The notes under the pieces: generated by a model
What the model was told of the DNA's origin: nothing
The model's database searches: none
The model's input: the letters and a program-made list of their open reading frames with translations, nothing else
Program-made: the position numbers and the translations under genes
From: Bacteroides_D sp963543925
GTDB taxonomy: Bacteria > Bacteroidota > Bacteroidia > Bacteroidales > CAJPTX01
Length of the DNA: 64,000 bases
Assembly (NCBI GenBank): GCA_963543925.1
Contig: CAUUCP010000002.1
Span: 1 to 64,000 of the forward strand
Reading direction: 5' to 3'
Shown: piece by piece, positions 27,635 through 36,907 of the stretch
Layout: every line of letters begins with the position of its first letter
Position numbering within the stretch: the stretch's first letter is position 1

Positions 27635-27678
27635 CTGTATTTATTGGGTGTGTTCCTCTGAAAAGGGTGGTATATATA

Positions 27679-30387
27679 AATGGTTCGTTTTATGCGAGCA
27701 ATAACCCACTCTACGTGGTGGACGGTGTGCCCTTTGAAGGGGATATCGCCTCGATCAACCCCGCCGACGTAGAGAGTACCGTCCTGCTCAAGGATGCAGC
27801 CTCGGCAGCCCTCTACGGGGCTCGTGCTGCGAATGGCGTGGTGATGATCACCACCAAGAATGGTGCGAATGCCAAGAACGCAGGGATGGCAAATATCAAC
27901 TTTGCCGCCAAGCTCGGTTACAACTTCCGTGGGATTCCTAGCTACGATCGTATTTCTGATCCCAAGCAATACGCAGAAAAGTATTTCGAGGCGGTGTGGA
28001 ACTCCCATCGTTATAGCAACCCCAAAATTCCCAAAGACGCGGATGACGATGATGTGACAGCGGCAGCGCTGGAAGAAGTATTCGATCCCGCGGATGGATA
28101 TGTATATTTCCCCTTCTCCGTAGGAGACGATAACGTCAATGGAGTAAAACCTACGACCGAGTGGTTTAAGCGTCGTGCCGATGGCACATGGGCCATAAAC
28201 CCCAATGCCACCATAGGGCGTTATGTTGAAGATAAGGACGGGAACAAGTATTGGATGCAACCCGATGACTGGGAAAAGGAGGCGATTAAGCCCAATATGC
28301 GCCAAGAGTATACCCTCTCGATGTCTGGGCGTAGCGAAAAGACCAACTACTTCATGTCTGCAGGATACTTGAACGATAAAGGGTATACGAACAATTCGGA
28401 CTTCACGCGCTATTCCTTCCGTCTGCGTGGCGATTACAAAGCAAAAAGCTGGTTGAACATGGGGGGGAACATCTCCTACACGGGTTACCAAGGTAATACC
28501 CTTGACGGTACAGAGGATGCAGGACTCTCTACAAACCTCTTTAGCGTTTTGGATGTAATCTCCCCTCTGTACCCGATGTATGTTCGGGATGGGGAGAAGA
28601 ATATCCTAAAAGGTAGCAACGGGTTACCTGTTTATGACTTTGGTTACGAGCAGTTTCCTGGTATCGAAGCGCGTCCTGGGAGCGGCTGGGCAAACCCCTT
28701 GGCAGAGAATACCTACAATATCAACTTGAGCGATGCGTCGGTACTCGGGCTTCGTAGTTATGCCGACATTCTTATTCCTTACGGTTTCAAGGTAACGCTC
28801 AATGTAGGGTATGATGTAGACAATACCCATTTCACCCGAACCACCAACCCATTCTATGGGCAGTATGCGAGTGAGGGTGGACAGGTGATCAAGCAGGTAG
28901 ATTACATCGGTACGCTCAACTTGCAACAACTTGTGAATTGGAGCAAGAGTTTCGATCAGCACAACATCGACCTCCTTATCGGGCACGAATATAACACCAA
29001 AGAGAGTCGTAACATCTATGGTATACGGGATAAGATGTTTAACTACAAGACCAAGGAATTGGACGGGGCTATCGCCAATCCAAAGACAGGATCTAGTAGT
29101 GAACAGTATCGTGTAGAAGGTTTCTTGGGTCGTGCGCAGTATGACTTTGCAGAGAAGTACTTCCTCACGCTCTCGTTCCGTCGCGATGGTTCGAGCCGCT
29201 TTGCGAAGAATAACCGTTGGGGGAACTTCGGTAGCGTGGGGGCATCGTGGATGCTCTCTAATGAAAGCTTTATGGAGTCCACGCGCAGCTTCCTAGACCT
29301 ATTGAAAGTAAAGGCTAGCTATGGGATACAGGGGAATGACAATCTGGGAGTAGATTTCGCATACACCGACCTGTATCGTGTCACCAACCAGAGCGATAAT
29401 TTTGGGCTTAACTTCGCTAGCAAGGGGAATCCTAACATCACGTGGGAAAAGAGTAATAACTTCAATATCGGTGCAGAATTCGCCTTCTTCAAGCATCGTC
29501 TGACGGGAGGTATCGAAGTCTTTCGTCGTTCGGTGTCGGATATGTTGTTTAAGTTGAGTGTGCCTGTTTCCAGTGGTTATGCTTATTACTGGGATAATAT
29601 CGGCGCTATGTCCAACACAGGGGTAGATTTCGAGTTGCGCGGTGTGCCCTTCCGTAGCAAGGATATTGAGTGGTCTGTTTACCTGAACGGAGGTCATGTA
29701 ACGAACCGTATCGATAAACTCCCTGCAGAGTGGAAGACCAAAGATTATGGTCACGTGGTGGGGACCTTGGTCTATCGTGAAGGAGGTTCTCTTGGCGATC
29801 TTCTCATACCACAGTACCTCGGCGTTACAGAAAACGGAGCGGCTAAGTGGAAGACCCAAGAGGGTGAGACAACCGATTATACCACGGCACAGTTGCCCAA
29901 GAATAGAACCTACTATACCAATCTCGCTCCGAAGGTTCGTGGTGGTTTCGGTACAAACGTAGATTTCTACGGTTTTGACTTTGGTGCAGCCTTTAGTTAT
30001 TCCATCGGCGGACAACTGATAGACGAAGCCTATCAGTCGCTCATGAGACCGAAGAATGGTGATGCAATGCATAAGGATCTCTTGAAAGCTTGGACACCGA
30101 ACCGGAAGAGTGATATCCCTCGTCTTGAGACGAACAAAGAGTTCCATCGGACCTCGGATCGTTTCTTGGTATCGCGCACCTACTTCTCTATCGACAACCT
30201 GACCCTTGGCTATACCTTCCCCAAGGCTTGGTTGGACAAGATCAATCTTGGTAGCCTCCGTGTATATGCCGTGGCAGATAATATCTGGCTCTTCTCTGCC
30301 CGCAAGGGTTTCGACCCCCGCTTTGGTGGTGGTGTGGGTTACAAGGCGATTCGTACCATCTCGGGTGGTCTGAATCTCACATTCTAA
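27679..30387 (+). pseudogene. SusC/RagA-family transporter lacking its 5' end (silent cassette or pseudogene)
   Basis: Homology to the full-length SusC starts abruptly at NGSF (residue 169 of the left copy) and continues to the end GGLNLTF with no frameshift or stop over about 903 residues. Missing are the signal peptide, CarboxypepD_reg-like domain, TonB box and first half of the plug. The frame runs upstream to a TTG at 27568 inside the dispersed repeat, but that stretch has no signal peptide; the first in-frame ATG is at 27844, inside the plug. As it stands it cannot make an exported receptor. The intact remaining frame suggests either recent truncation or maintenance as a silent cassette that gains a 5' end by inversion. 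Its SusD partner follows after 23 bp. Confidence 0.85.
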
Positions 30388-30410
30388 CAATCTAGCGAAA
30401 GGTTTTCACA

Positions 30411-32075
30411 ATGCGTAATAAACGTGTTTTTTATCTTTTCGGGCTCGCTTTACCAGTCATCTTCTCGAGCTGCTCCAAGGAATTGGAACTAGAGCCCCAG
30501 AACGACTACTTAACCCAGGAGCAAGTCCTAGAATCGTCGCGTGTACGTCCCGAATTGAGTGAAGCGCCTCGGGTGGGGATGTATGCCGAGCTCAAGAAAT
30601 ACAACCGTATCGGGGTGGAATCTCAATCCGATTTTGGTATCGGGTCTATCTCTCTTACGCTCGGAAATCGTGGCGATGGGCTCATTTGTAACCGTCTAGA
30701 CGGTTATAACAAATATTGGAAAGATACCGACTATAGTTCTAATTCTCCGACCTCGTTCCAATCGCGCTTTATCTACGAGTCGTTCTATGCTTTTATCAAA
30801 AGCGCCAATGACTTGTTGAAGACTACCGATCCGAAGTCTACTGCAACCGAGGTGGTGCAGTACCGTGCTGAGGCGAAAGCCTTTCGTGCGTGGGCGTATA
30901 TGAACCTTGTGCAGATCTTCCAATTCAACTATCAAAAGGATCCCAATGCACTCGGGGTACCGATTATCACGGAAGCGACTTCTACACAAGAGACTCTTAA
31001 AAACCCCCGCAAGACCCTAACAGAGGTGTACAAGTTCATCGGGGATGATCTAAAGGCTGCCTATGAAGCACTGGCGGGTATGGAAAATAGTACCTCCCAC
31101 GCATACATAGACAAGCATGTCGTACGTGGTCTACAGGCGCGGATGCATCTCCTCAAAGGAGAATGGGCGGAGGCGGCAGAGGCGGCAAAACAAGTGATCG
31201 AAAAGAGTGGCGCTAAACCCTTGTCGATGACCGAGGCGAGCATGCCGAACTTTGATGACGGCGAGGCGTCCAACATGCTCTGGGCAAGTATACAGACCTC
31301 AGTGGATCGGCTCACGACCTCGGGGCTTGTAAACTTCCAATCCATGATGTGTTCTCTCTCTGGACGTCTTGCTTATACATCGGTCGCGCCGATGCGTATC
31401 AACCCAGATCTTTACCAGTCTATCAATGAGTCCGATGTGCGTCGCTGCTGGTGGGTAATACCTGAGGACATTGAGAAGAATTCGATAAAAAAGAACATCG
31501 ATGGGATGATTAATCACTTCATGCAGATCTATGGCTTAGATCAAGCCACAGCGACGACCACAGCTGAAAAGTATGTAGCGAAGAAAGGCTTGAAAGCTTT
31601 TACAAATATCAAGTTCGCTCCAGTAGATAAAGACATCTACAAGAAGGAGAACTCTTCGGACTTCCCTTTGATGCGAATTGAGGAGATGTACTACATCGTG
31701 GCAGAGGGTATCGCACACTCCGATCTAGAAAACGGTAAGGAGGTTCTGAAAAGCTTCGTATCCACGTACCGCCAAGAGGACTATGACCCCGAGATTGCAG
31801 ATCTGAACGCCTTTATAGACGAGATCTACCGTCAGCGCCGTCTAGAGTTCTGGGGTGAGATGTTACCCTATTACGATATGATGCGTTTGAACAAACCCAT
31901 GGAGCGTATCAAAAAGGATGGAATTGCTTCGCTGATTTATCAGCCTATCCAATCCTTCAACCTCGCTGCAGGGGATCCACGTCTGATTATGCAGTTCCCC
32001 GAGCGTGAGTTATCGCAGAACCCAGCGATAGTGCAGAACGAATACAAGGCACCTCCTTCAAATGAAGCGAAATAG
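30411..32075 (+). CDS. SusD/RagB-family nutrient-binding outer-membrane lipoprotein (right pair)
   Basis: 554 aa with lipoprotein signal (MRNKRVFYLFGLALPVIFSSC, Cys21). SusD hallmarks are AEAKAFRAWAYMNLVQIFQF, MRIEEMYYIVAEGIAH and FIDEIYRQRRLEFWGEMLPYYDMMR. It is intact although the SusC gene 23 bp upstream lacks its 5' end, so its expression depends on whatever transcribes that operon. It is paralogous to 22117-23760: both start their mature chain with S/A-KELELxPxxDxL. The terminator after it is almost the same as in the left operon. The ligand is unknown. Confidence 0.9.
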   Translation: MRNKRVFYLFGLALPVIFSSCSKELELEPQNDYLTQEQVLESSRVRPELSEAPRVGMYAELKKYNRIGVESQSDFGIGSISLTLGNRGDGLICNRLDGYNKYWKDTDYSSNSPTSFQSRFIYESFYAFIKSANDLLKTTDPKSTATEVVQYRAEAKAFRAWAYMNLVQIFQFNYQKDPNALGVPIITEATSTQETLKNPRKTLTEVYKFIGDDLKAAYEALAGMENSTSHAYIDKHVVRGLQARMHLLKGEWAEAAEAAKQVIEKSGAKPLSMTEASMPNFDDGEASNMLWASIQTSVDRLTTSGLVNFQSMMCSLSGRLAYTSVAPMRINPDLYQSINESDVRRCWWVIPEDIEKNSIKKNIDGMINHFMQIYGLDQATATTTAEKYVAKKGLKAFTNIKFAPVDKDIYKKENSSDFPLMRIEEMYYIVAEGIAHSDLENGKEVLKSFVSTYRQEDYDPEIADLNAFIDEIYRQRRLEFWGEMLPYYDMMRLNKPMERIKKDGIASLIYQPIQSFNLAAGDPRLIMQFPERELSQNPAIVQNEYKAPPSNEAK

Positions 32076-32094
32076 TTCTTTGTAGCGTCTTTTC

Positions 32095-32130
32095 CCGCCG
32101 TCCCCCTTCGCCAAGGGGGGCGGTTTTTTT
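32095..32130 (+). terminator. Terminator of the right SusC/SusD operon
   Basis: CCGCCGTCCCCCTT pairs with AAGGGGGGCGG around CGCC and is followed by seven or more T. It is a near copy of the hairpin at 22053-22086. Confidence 0.88.
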
Positions 32131-32196
32131 TATGTATTGAAAAGATGGAGAGAATAGAGACTCTCACGCAAAAGAAGCACAAGCTATGGTATAATG

Positions 32197-32228
32197 TTTG
32201 TGATTCACAATAATAGACGCTACTTTTG
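32197..32228 (+). promoter_or_regulatory. Promoter of the rloA-rloB-like operon
   Basis: TTTG (32197-32200), 20-nt spacer, TACTTTTG (32221-32228): both Bacteroidetes consensus elements with canonical spacing, 29 bp before the ATPase ATG. The module therefore has its own promoter. Confidence 0.7.
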
Positions 32229-32257
32229 CATATTATTTCATATAACGAGTCCTATAT

Positions 32258-33550
32258 ATGCTTGTACAATTCTCTGTAGAGAACTATATGACCTTTAGAC
32301 ACAAGGCGACACTCAGTCTTGTAGCATCCAACTATGACAAGCAAACCCGCGAGACCGAGAATGTGATCCTAGTAAAGCCCTTCCGACTACGCTTATTACG
32401 TAGCGCTGCAATTTATGGTGCGAATGCAAGCGGTAAAACCAAGCTACTAGAGGCACTATTATTTATGCGCAACTTCGTACTCACAAGCTCTAAGGAAGGA
32501 CAAAAGGGAGACACGATAGATGTCGAACCTTTTCGCCTGAATGTAGCAAGTGAAAAAGAGCCCAGTGAGTTTGAGGTGATCTTTTATGCCACTAATAAGC
32601 TTTATCGATACGGTTTCTCTGTGAACAAAGAGCAGGTATGTGAAGAATGGCTGTATGTAAAAGCTTTACGTAAAGAAGTGGAGATCTTTGTGCGGGAAGG
32701 GGAACACATGCACATCCATGACAAGTATTTTTCACGCGGGAAACGCCTCTGGGAAGACAAGATGGTGCGAAACAATGCGCTCTTCCTCTCTGTGGCGGCA
32801 CAGTTTAACGACGAATTGGCAGGAGAGGTACTGGCTTGGTTTCTGAACTTAAAGATTATTTCTGGGTTACGTAAAGAAGGGTTCGAGAGCGTTACCTTAT
32901 CTCAACTCACGAATTCGGAATTCAAGAAAACTCTATTGCATCTCTTACAGGCAGCAGACATCGCGTTAGAGGATATTGAACTCAAGCGAGATAACCCCGA
33001 AGAGCACCTCCCCAAAGAACTTATCCAGCATTTGAAACAACTCAATCCGAATGCCGTCTTTTACCATGACCTCAACACCTTTCACAGAAAGTTTGATGCC
33101 CAAGGAAATCTACTAACAGAACGCGCCGTCTTCTCCTTCAATGAGAATGAATCGGCTGGTACACAGCAGTTCTTTTCGATAGTGGGTCCGATTATTGATG
33201 TTCTGGTACACGGCTACCTCCTCTATGTCGACGAGCTAGATGCACGCTTACATCCCCGTTTAGTCAGTGCTCTTCTCGCTCTTTTCAATTCGGCACAAAG
33301 TAATCCTCACGATGCGCAGTTGATATTTAATACCCATTATAGCCAACTCTTAGACACTGGCTTGCTCCGTCGCGATCAGGTCTGGTTTGTAGAAAAGAAT
33401 GCTCTAGAAGAAGGCTCGCTCTATTCTCTTTCTGATTTCAAAGGCACCCGAAGAGATGAACCCTTCCAACGGAACTACTTACTTGGGAAGTATGGGGCGG
33501 TTCCCATAATAGAAGATTTAACTAGTATAATAGACCATGATGACAAATAA
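32258..33550 (+). CDS. AAA-family ATPase, RloA/AbiLi-like (predicted defence)
   Basis: 430 aa; the ATPase half of a two-gene module. It starts MLVQFSVENYMTFRHKATLSL, the usual opening of ABC/SMC-like AAA_15/AAA_21 ATPases. Walker A is YGANASGKTKLLEAL (about 52-66), the ABC-signature-like region lies around NENESAGTQQFFSI, and Walker B is LLYVDELDARLHP with the catalytic acidic pair. A D-loop/H-switch-like FNTHYSQLLD follows. RloA homologues occur beside type I restriction genes, and lactococcal AbiLi belongs to the same family. The coding end overlaps the RloB-like gene by 14 nt, implying translational coupling. No restriction-modification genes are adjacent. An anti-phage role is inferred from family and pairing. 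Confidence 0.85.
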   Translation: MLVQFSVENYMTFRHKATLSLVASNYDKQTRETENVILVKPFRLRLLRSAAIYGANASGKTKLLEALLFMRNFVLTSSKEGQKGDTIDVEPFRLNVASEKEPSEFEVIFYATNKLYRYGFSVNKEQVCEEWLYVKALRKEVEIFVREGEHMHIHDKYFSRGKRLWEDKMVRNNALFLSVAAQFNDELAGEVLAWFLNLKIISGLRKEGFESVTLSQLTNSEFKKTLLHLLQAADIALEDIELKRDNPEEHLPKELIQHLKQLNPNAVFYHDLNTFHRKFDAQGNLLTERAVFSFNENESAGTQQFFSIVGPIIDVLVHGYLLYVDELDARLHPRLVSALLALFNSAQSNPHDAQLIFNTHYSQLLDTGLLRRDQVWFVEKNALEEGSLYSLSDFKGTRRDEPFQRNYLLGKYGAVPIIEDLTSIIDHDDK

Positions 33551-34196
33551 AAAACATGCTAGTGAACCCAAGCTAAAACGTCCGTCTCCGAATCGAGACC
33601 CAAAGAGAATCATAGGAATAGTAACAGAGGGTAAGACCGAACAACTCTATTTGCAACGCTTCGTGGAAGAGTTCGAACTACGCAAGAATCCACGTGTTGA
33701 AATACAGATAAGGTCTATCAATACAGGAGCGTCCAAAACGTTATTGCAAGAGGCAAGGAAAAAGAAGAAAGAATGCGACGATGTCTGGATCGTATGTGAC
33801 AAGGATGAGAATGGCGATGACGTGTTTTCTCAAATGTTAGCACAGGCTCGTTCGCAAAAGATACAAGTAGCCTATTCCAACCAAGCTTTTGAGTATTGGG
33901 TCTTGCTTCATTTCTCTGATCTTCAAGGGGAAGCTATCGATAGAAGGGATTACGAAAAGAAATTGAATCAAGTACTGAGACCGTATAATATCGCATATAC
34001 AACGACGCCTAAGACTCTTTCACCAGAATTACTGGATGTGCTAATGGATAGCAAACTTATAGACCAAGCAATATCACGTGCAAAACGGATTCATGAGAAA
34101 AAGATTACTGAAGGAAAACCTTACAGCGAGTCCTGTACGACGGTTTATTGCTTGATCGGGATGCTAAAAGATATCAGTAGAGTTAAAAGTATATAG
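33537..34196 (+). CDS. RloB/AbiLii-like Toprim-type protein (predicted defence effector)
   Basis: 219 aa. The N-terminus is basic (KLKRPSPNRDPKR). A Toprim-like core follows: IIGIVTEGKTEQLYLQRF supplies the conserved Glu, VWIVCDKDENGDD the acidic D-x-D-like cluster, and SNQAFEYWVLLHF is the RloB signature. This combination is the RloB family (AbiLii in lactococci), a candidate metal-dependent nuclease. Two ATGs in tandem (33537, 33540) overlap the ATPase gene's 3' end in another frame. Together the pair resembles ATPase-plus-Toprim systems such as AbiL, and in general logic Gabija and OLD nucleases. Function is inferred; the effector target is unknown. Confidence 0.82.
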   Translation: MMTNKKHASEPKLKRPSPNRDPKRIIGIVTEGKTEQLYLQRFVEEFELRKNPRVEIQIRSINTGASKTLLQEARKKKKECDDVWIVCDKDENGDDVFSQMLAQARSQKIQVAYSNQAFEYWVLLHFSDLQGEAIDRRDYEKKLNQVLRPYNIAYTTTPKTLSPELLDVLMDSKLIDQAISRAKRIHEKKITEGKPYSESCTTVYCLIGMLKDISRVKSI

Positions 34197-34332
34197 TTTT
34201 CCGTCACCCTTCATTCCTCCAGCGGTGTTCAAAAAACTCATACCCTTCAATATTATTGAACAAAGCAAAGTTATTGAACAGACTCTATATAGCCAAACCC
34301 TCCCCTTCCACACACAACCCCCGCTTTTTCTC

Positions 34333-34340
34333 TATCTTTG
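34333..34340 (+). promoter_or_regulatory. -7 box upstream of hutI
   Basis: TATCTTTG, 34 bp before the chosen hutI ATG, matches TAnnTTTG. No clear -33 TTG. It supports the start at 34375 over the upstream GTG at 34345, which would lie at about the transcription start. Confidence 0.55.
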
Positions 34341-34374
34341 ACAAGTGTTTTACAACAACGTAACCGAAGAAAAG

Positions 34375-35616
34375 ATGAGTACGCTGGTCGTAGAGAATAT
34401 AGCCAAACTGGTACAAGTAGAAGAAGGCGAACCGCGGAAGTGGGTCGCAGGGCAAGATATGCAGCACCTCGCCTGTGTAGAGGATGCTTACCTTTTGGTG
34501 GAAGACGGCAAGATCCGACAGTGGGGTAAGAGCGCAGATGCGCCACAGGCTGGGATCGACGTGCGCGTAGATGCCAAGGGGGGGATGGTCTTCCCTTCTT
34601 TCTGCGACAGCCACACCCATCTCGTTTATGCGGGAAGCCGAGAAATAGAATATATAGACAAGATTCGTGGACTCTCTTACGAAGAGATCGCCAAGCGCGG
34701 CGGTGGGATAAATAACTCTGCGGCGCGGCTTCATGCCGCCTCGGAAGATGAGCTCTACGAGAGTGCTATGGAGCGCATCCGCGAGATCATCCAGTGCGGT
34801 ACGGGCGCCGTGGAGATTAAGAGCGGCTACGGGCTCACGACCGAGGATGAGCTGAAGATGTTACGCGTTATCCGCCGCATCCGCGAGACGAGTCCTCTGG
34901 TCGTGCGTGCCAACTTCCTCGGGGCACACGCAGTCCCACTCGCCTACAAGGGACGTCAGGGGGAGTATGTAGACCTTCTTATCAACGAGATGATCCCACT
35001 GGTAGCGTCCGAGGATCTTGCAGACTTTGTTGACGTCTTCTGCGACGCAGGCTTCTTTACCGTGGAGGAGACGGAGCGCATCCTGATGCAAGGCATCAAG
35101 TACGGCATGCGCCCGAAGATTCACGCCAACGAGCTGGCTTGCTCGGGCGGGATTCAGGTTGGTGTGAAGTACAACGCTCTTTCCGTAGACCACCTCGAGT
35201 ATACGGGGGATGAGGAAATCGCCGCCCTGCTTGGTTCGGAGACCATGCCGACCCTATTGCCGGGAGCAGCCTTCTTCCTTGGGATGGAGAACCCGCCTGC
35301 ACGCAAGATGATTGAGGCAGGGCTTCCGCTTGCGATGGCATCGGACTACAACCCAGGTTCGTCCCCCTCGGGAGATATGAAGTTCGTCGTATCGCTCGGG
35401 TGTGTCAAGCTCCGTCTTTTGCCTGAAGAAGCTTTTAATGCGACCACGATCAACTCCGCCTACGCCATGGGGCTTAGTGATACCCACGGGAGTATCGCTC
35501 GGGGTAAGGTGGCGAATTTCTACATAACGAAGCCTATCCCCTCGTACGAGTTCATGCCCTACGCCTACACGACACGGCTCATTTCTCGCGTTTTCCTCGG
35601 CGGTGTAGAGCAGTAA
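34375..35616 (+). CDS. hutI: Imidazolonepropionase
   Basis: Hydrolyses imidazolone-5-propionate to N-formimidoyl-glutamate, the third step of histidine degradation and the step before FTCD. The 413-aa amidohydrolase-fold protein has the metal-binding FCDSHTHLVYAGSR motif (about 69-82), GGGINNSA, KSGYGL, HANELACSGG, SVDHLEY and ASDYNPGSSPS, all typical of HutI. ATG at 34375 (MSTLVVENIAKLV) follows an AAGAAAAG stretch. It is first in an apparent four-gene operon with glsA (13-bp gap), a small membrane protein and rlmN. FTCD is 26 kb away in the opposite orientation. Confidence 0.95.
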   Translation: MSTLVVENIAKLVQVEEGEPRKWVAGQDMQHLACVEDAYLLVEDGKIRQWGKSADAPQAGIDVRVDAKGGMVFPSFCDSHTHLVYAGSREIEYIDKIRGLSYEEIAKRGGGINNSAARLHAASEDELYESAMERIREIIQCGTGAVEIKSGYGLTTEDELKMLRVIRRIRETSPLVVRANFLGAHAVPLAYKGRQGEYVDLLINEMIPLVASEDLADFVDVFCDAGFFTVEETERILMQGIKYGMRPKIHANELACSGGIQVGVKYNALSVDHLEYTGDEEIAALLGSETMPTLLPGAAFFLGMENPPARKMIEAGLPLAMASDYNPGSSPSGDMKFVVSLGCVKLRLLPEEAFNATTINSAYAMGLSDTHGSIARGKVANFYITKPIPSYEFMPYAYTTRLISRVFLGGVEQ

Positions 35617-35629
35617 GGTCTTCGGTCTC

Positions 35630-36559
35630 ATGGGAGCAGAAAAACAGCCCTTGCGCTCGATAGTGGAAGGGCTTTTCGCTGAGTTCTCGCCACGGCGAGG
35701 GCTTGGTAAGGTGGCGAATTATATCCCTGCACTTGGCACGGTCGATGCGCACCAGTTTGGTGTTGCCGTGCAGCCGTTGGAGGGGGAATGTATCTGTTGT
35801 GGGGAAGCGCAGGTACGTTTTTCTATCCAGAGTATCAGCAAGCTTTTTGCCTTCACGATGGCCTTTGCGGCACGTGGCGAGCGTATCTGGGAGCGTATTG
35901 GGAAAGAGCCTTCTGGTACGTCGTTTAACTCACTCTTTCAACTCGAGGCAGAGAATGGCATTCCCCGCAACCCGTTCATCAATGCAGGCGCTATGGTGAT
36001 CACGGATATGCTGATTGATGATTTCGACGACCCTATGGGCGAGCTCCTTGCTATTTTGCACCAGCTCACGGGGTGTCACTCTATCGATTATGATGAAGAG
36101 GTTTACCGTTCAGAGCTTGCCTACGGTTCGCGTAACGCTGCACTGTGCTATCTGATGAAGAGCTTTGGGAATATCCATCACTCGGTACGGCAAGTGCTCG
36201 ACCTTTACTTTATGCAATGCTCGGTACGGATGACGTGTAGGGAGCTTGCGCAATCGGTACAATTCTTAGCACAGCACGGTGTCAATCCTCTTTCAGGCAA
36301 GGCCTTTCTTACGCCCAGTCAAACCAAGCGTACGAATGCGCTGATGCTTACGACGGGACTCTACAATGAGGCGGGGGATTTTGCTTTTCGGGTCGGTATC
36401 CCAGCAAAGAGTGGTGTTGGCGGTGGGATCGTCGGACTCATTCCGGGCGAGCTCACGGTCGCCACTTGGTCGCCTGGGCTTAATTCGCTAGGCAATTCAC
36501 AATTAGGGATAGACTTTCTCGAGGAGTTCACGACACGCACTGGACTTTCTATCTTCTAG
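35630..36559 (+). CDS. glsA: Glutaminase A
   Basis: Hydrolyses glutamine to glutamate and ammonia in the cytosol. The 309-aa protein has the serine-beta-lactamase-like glutaminase fold. The catalytic S-x-x-K is in FSIQSISKLFAF (about 64-75). Family motifs include GTSFNSLFQLE, NPFINAGAM, KSGVGGGIVGLIPG and the WSPGLNSLGNSQLG C-terminal segment. Length matches the single-domain bacterial enzyme. Being next to hutI, it joins histidine and glutamine catabolism at glutamate, sensible for an amino-acid fermenter. Only 4 bp separate it from the next gene. Confidence 0.95.
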   Translation: MGAEKQPLRSIVEGLFAEFSPRRGLGKVANYIPALGTVDAHQFGVAVQPLEGECICCGEAQVRFSIQSISKLFAFTMAFAARGERIWERIGKEPSGTSFNSLFQLEAENGIPRNPFINAGAMVITDMLIDDFDDPMGELLAILHQLTGCHSIDYDEEVYRSELAYGSRNAALCYLMKSFGNIHHSVRQVLDLYFMQCSVRMTCRELAQSVQFLAQHGVNPLSGKAFLTPSQTKRTNALMLTTGLYNEAGDFAFRVGIPAKSGVGGGIVGLIPGELTVATWSPGLNSLGNSQLGIDFLEEFTTRTGLSIF

Positions 36560-36563
36560 AGAG

Positions 36564-36902
36564 ATGGCGAGTAGCAAAGCACGTGCCTTCTATCGTTTCG
36601 AACTCTGGGTACTCACGGGGAGTATCCTACTCATCTTGCTAGCGGGGCTGTTGACGCTCCTCTCTTACAGTGCGGCCAATGGTCTCGGGGTCTTGGCAGT
36701 GCTATTCTATGTCATGGCACGTGGGATCAGCATTCTCGGGCGTGGTATCCGCTACGAACCCAAGTCGCGCCTACTGCTCCTCTTTCTCCTCTTGGTGGGG
36801 CTCGTCTTTGTACTCATGGGGATGGGTAAGCTCTTTATGCTCATGGTATTACTGGGGCTTGACGGCGCTATTCTATACAATCGTTACCGTAAAGCCAAAT
36901 AA
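36564..36902 (+). CDS. Small membrane protein, 112 aa, unknown
   Basis: Three or four hydrophobic segments (about 16-35, 38-54, 70-86 and 88-102) separated by short basic loops (RGIRYEPKSR) suggest a small integral membrane protein. No family is recognised. ATG at 36564 lies 4 bp after the glutaminase stop, and rlmN begins 5 bp after its own stop, so it is almost certainly co-transcribed. Its neighbours give no clear hint of function. Confidence 0.7.
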   Translation: MASSKARAFYRFELWVLTGSILLILLAGLLTLLSYSAANGLGVLAVLFYVMARGISILGRGIRYEPKSRLLLLFLLLVGLVFVLMGMGKLFMLMVLLGLDGAILYNRYRKAK

Positions 36903-36907
36903 TTCGC

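Noticed and set aside
27568..27678. TTG at 27568 as the true start of the right-hand SusC
   Set aside because: The 37 extra codons run through the dispersed repeat, show no signal peptide or TonB box, and share no similarity with the left SusC before NGSF.
29299..30390. 363-codon minus-strand open frame opposite the truncated SusC
   Set aside because: It mirrors the codon structure of the barrel-coding sequence; a similar shadow exists at 27622-28491. No motif supports it.
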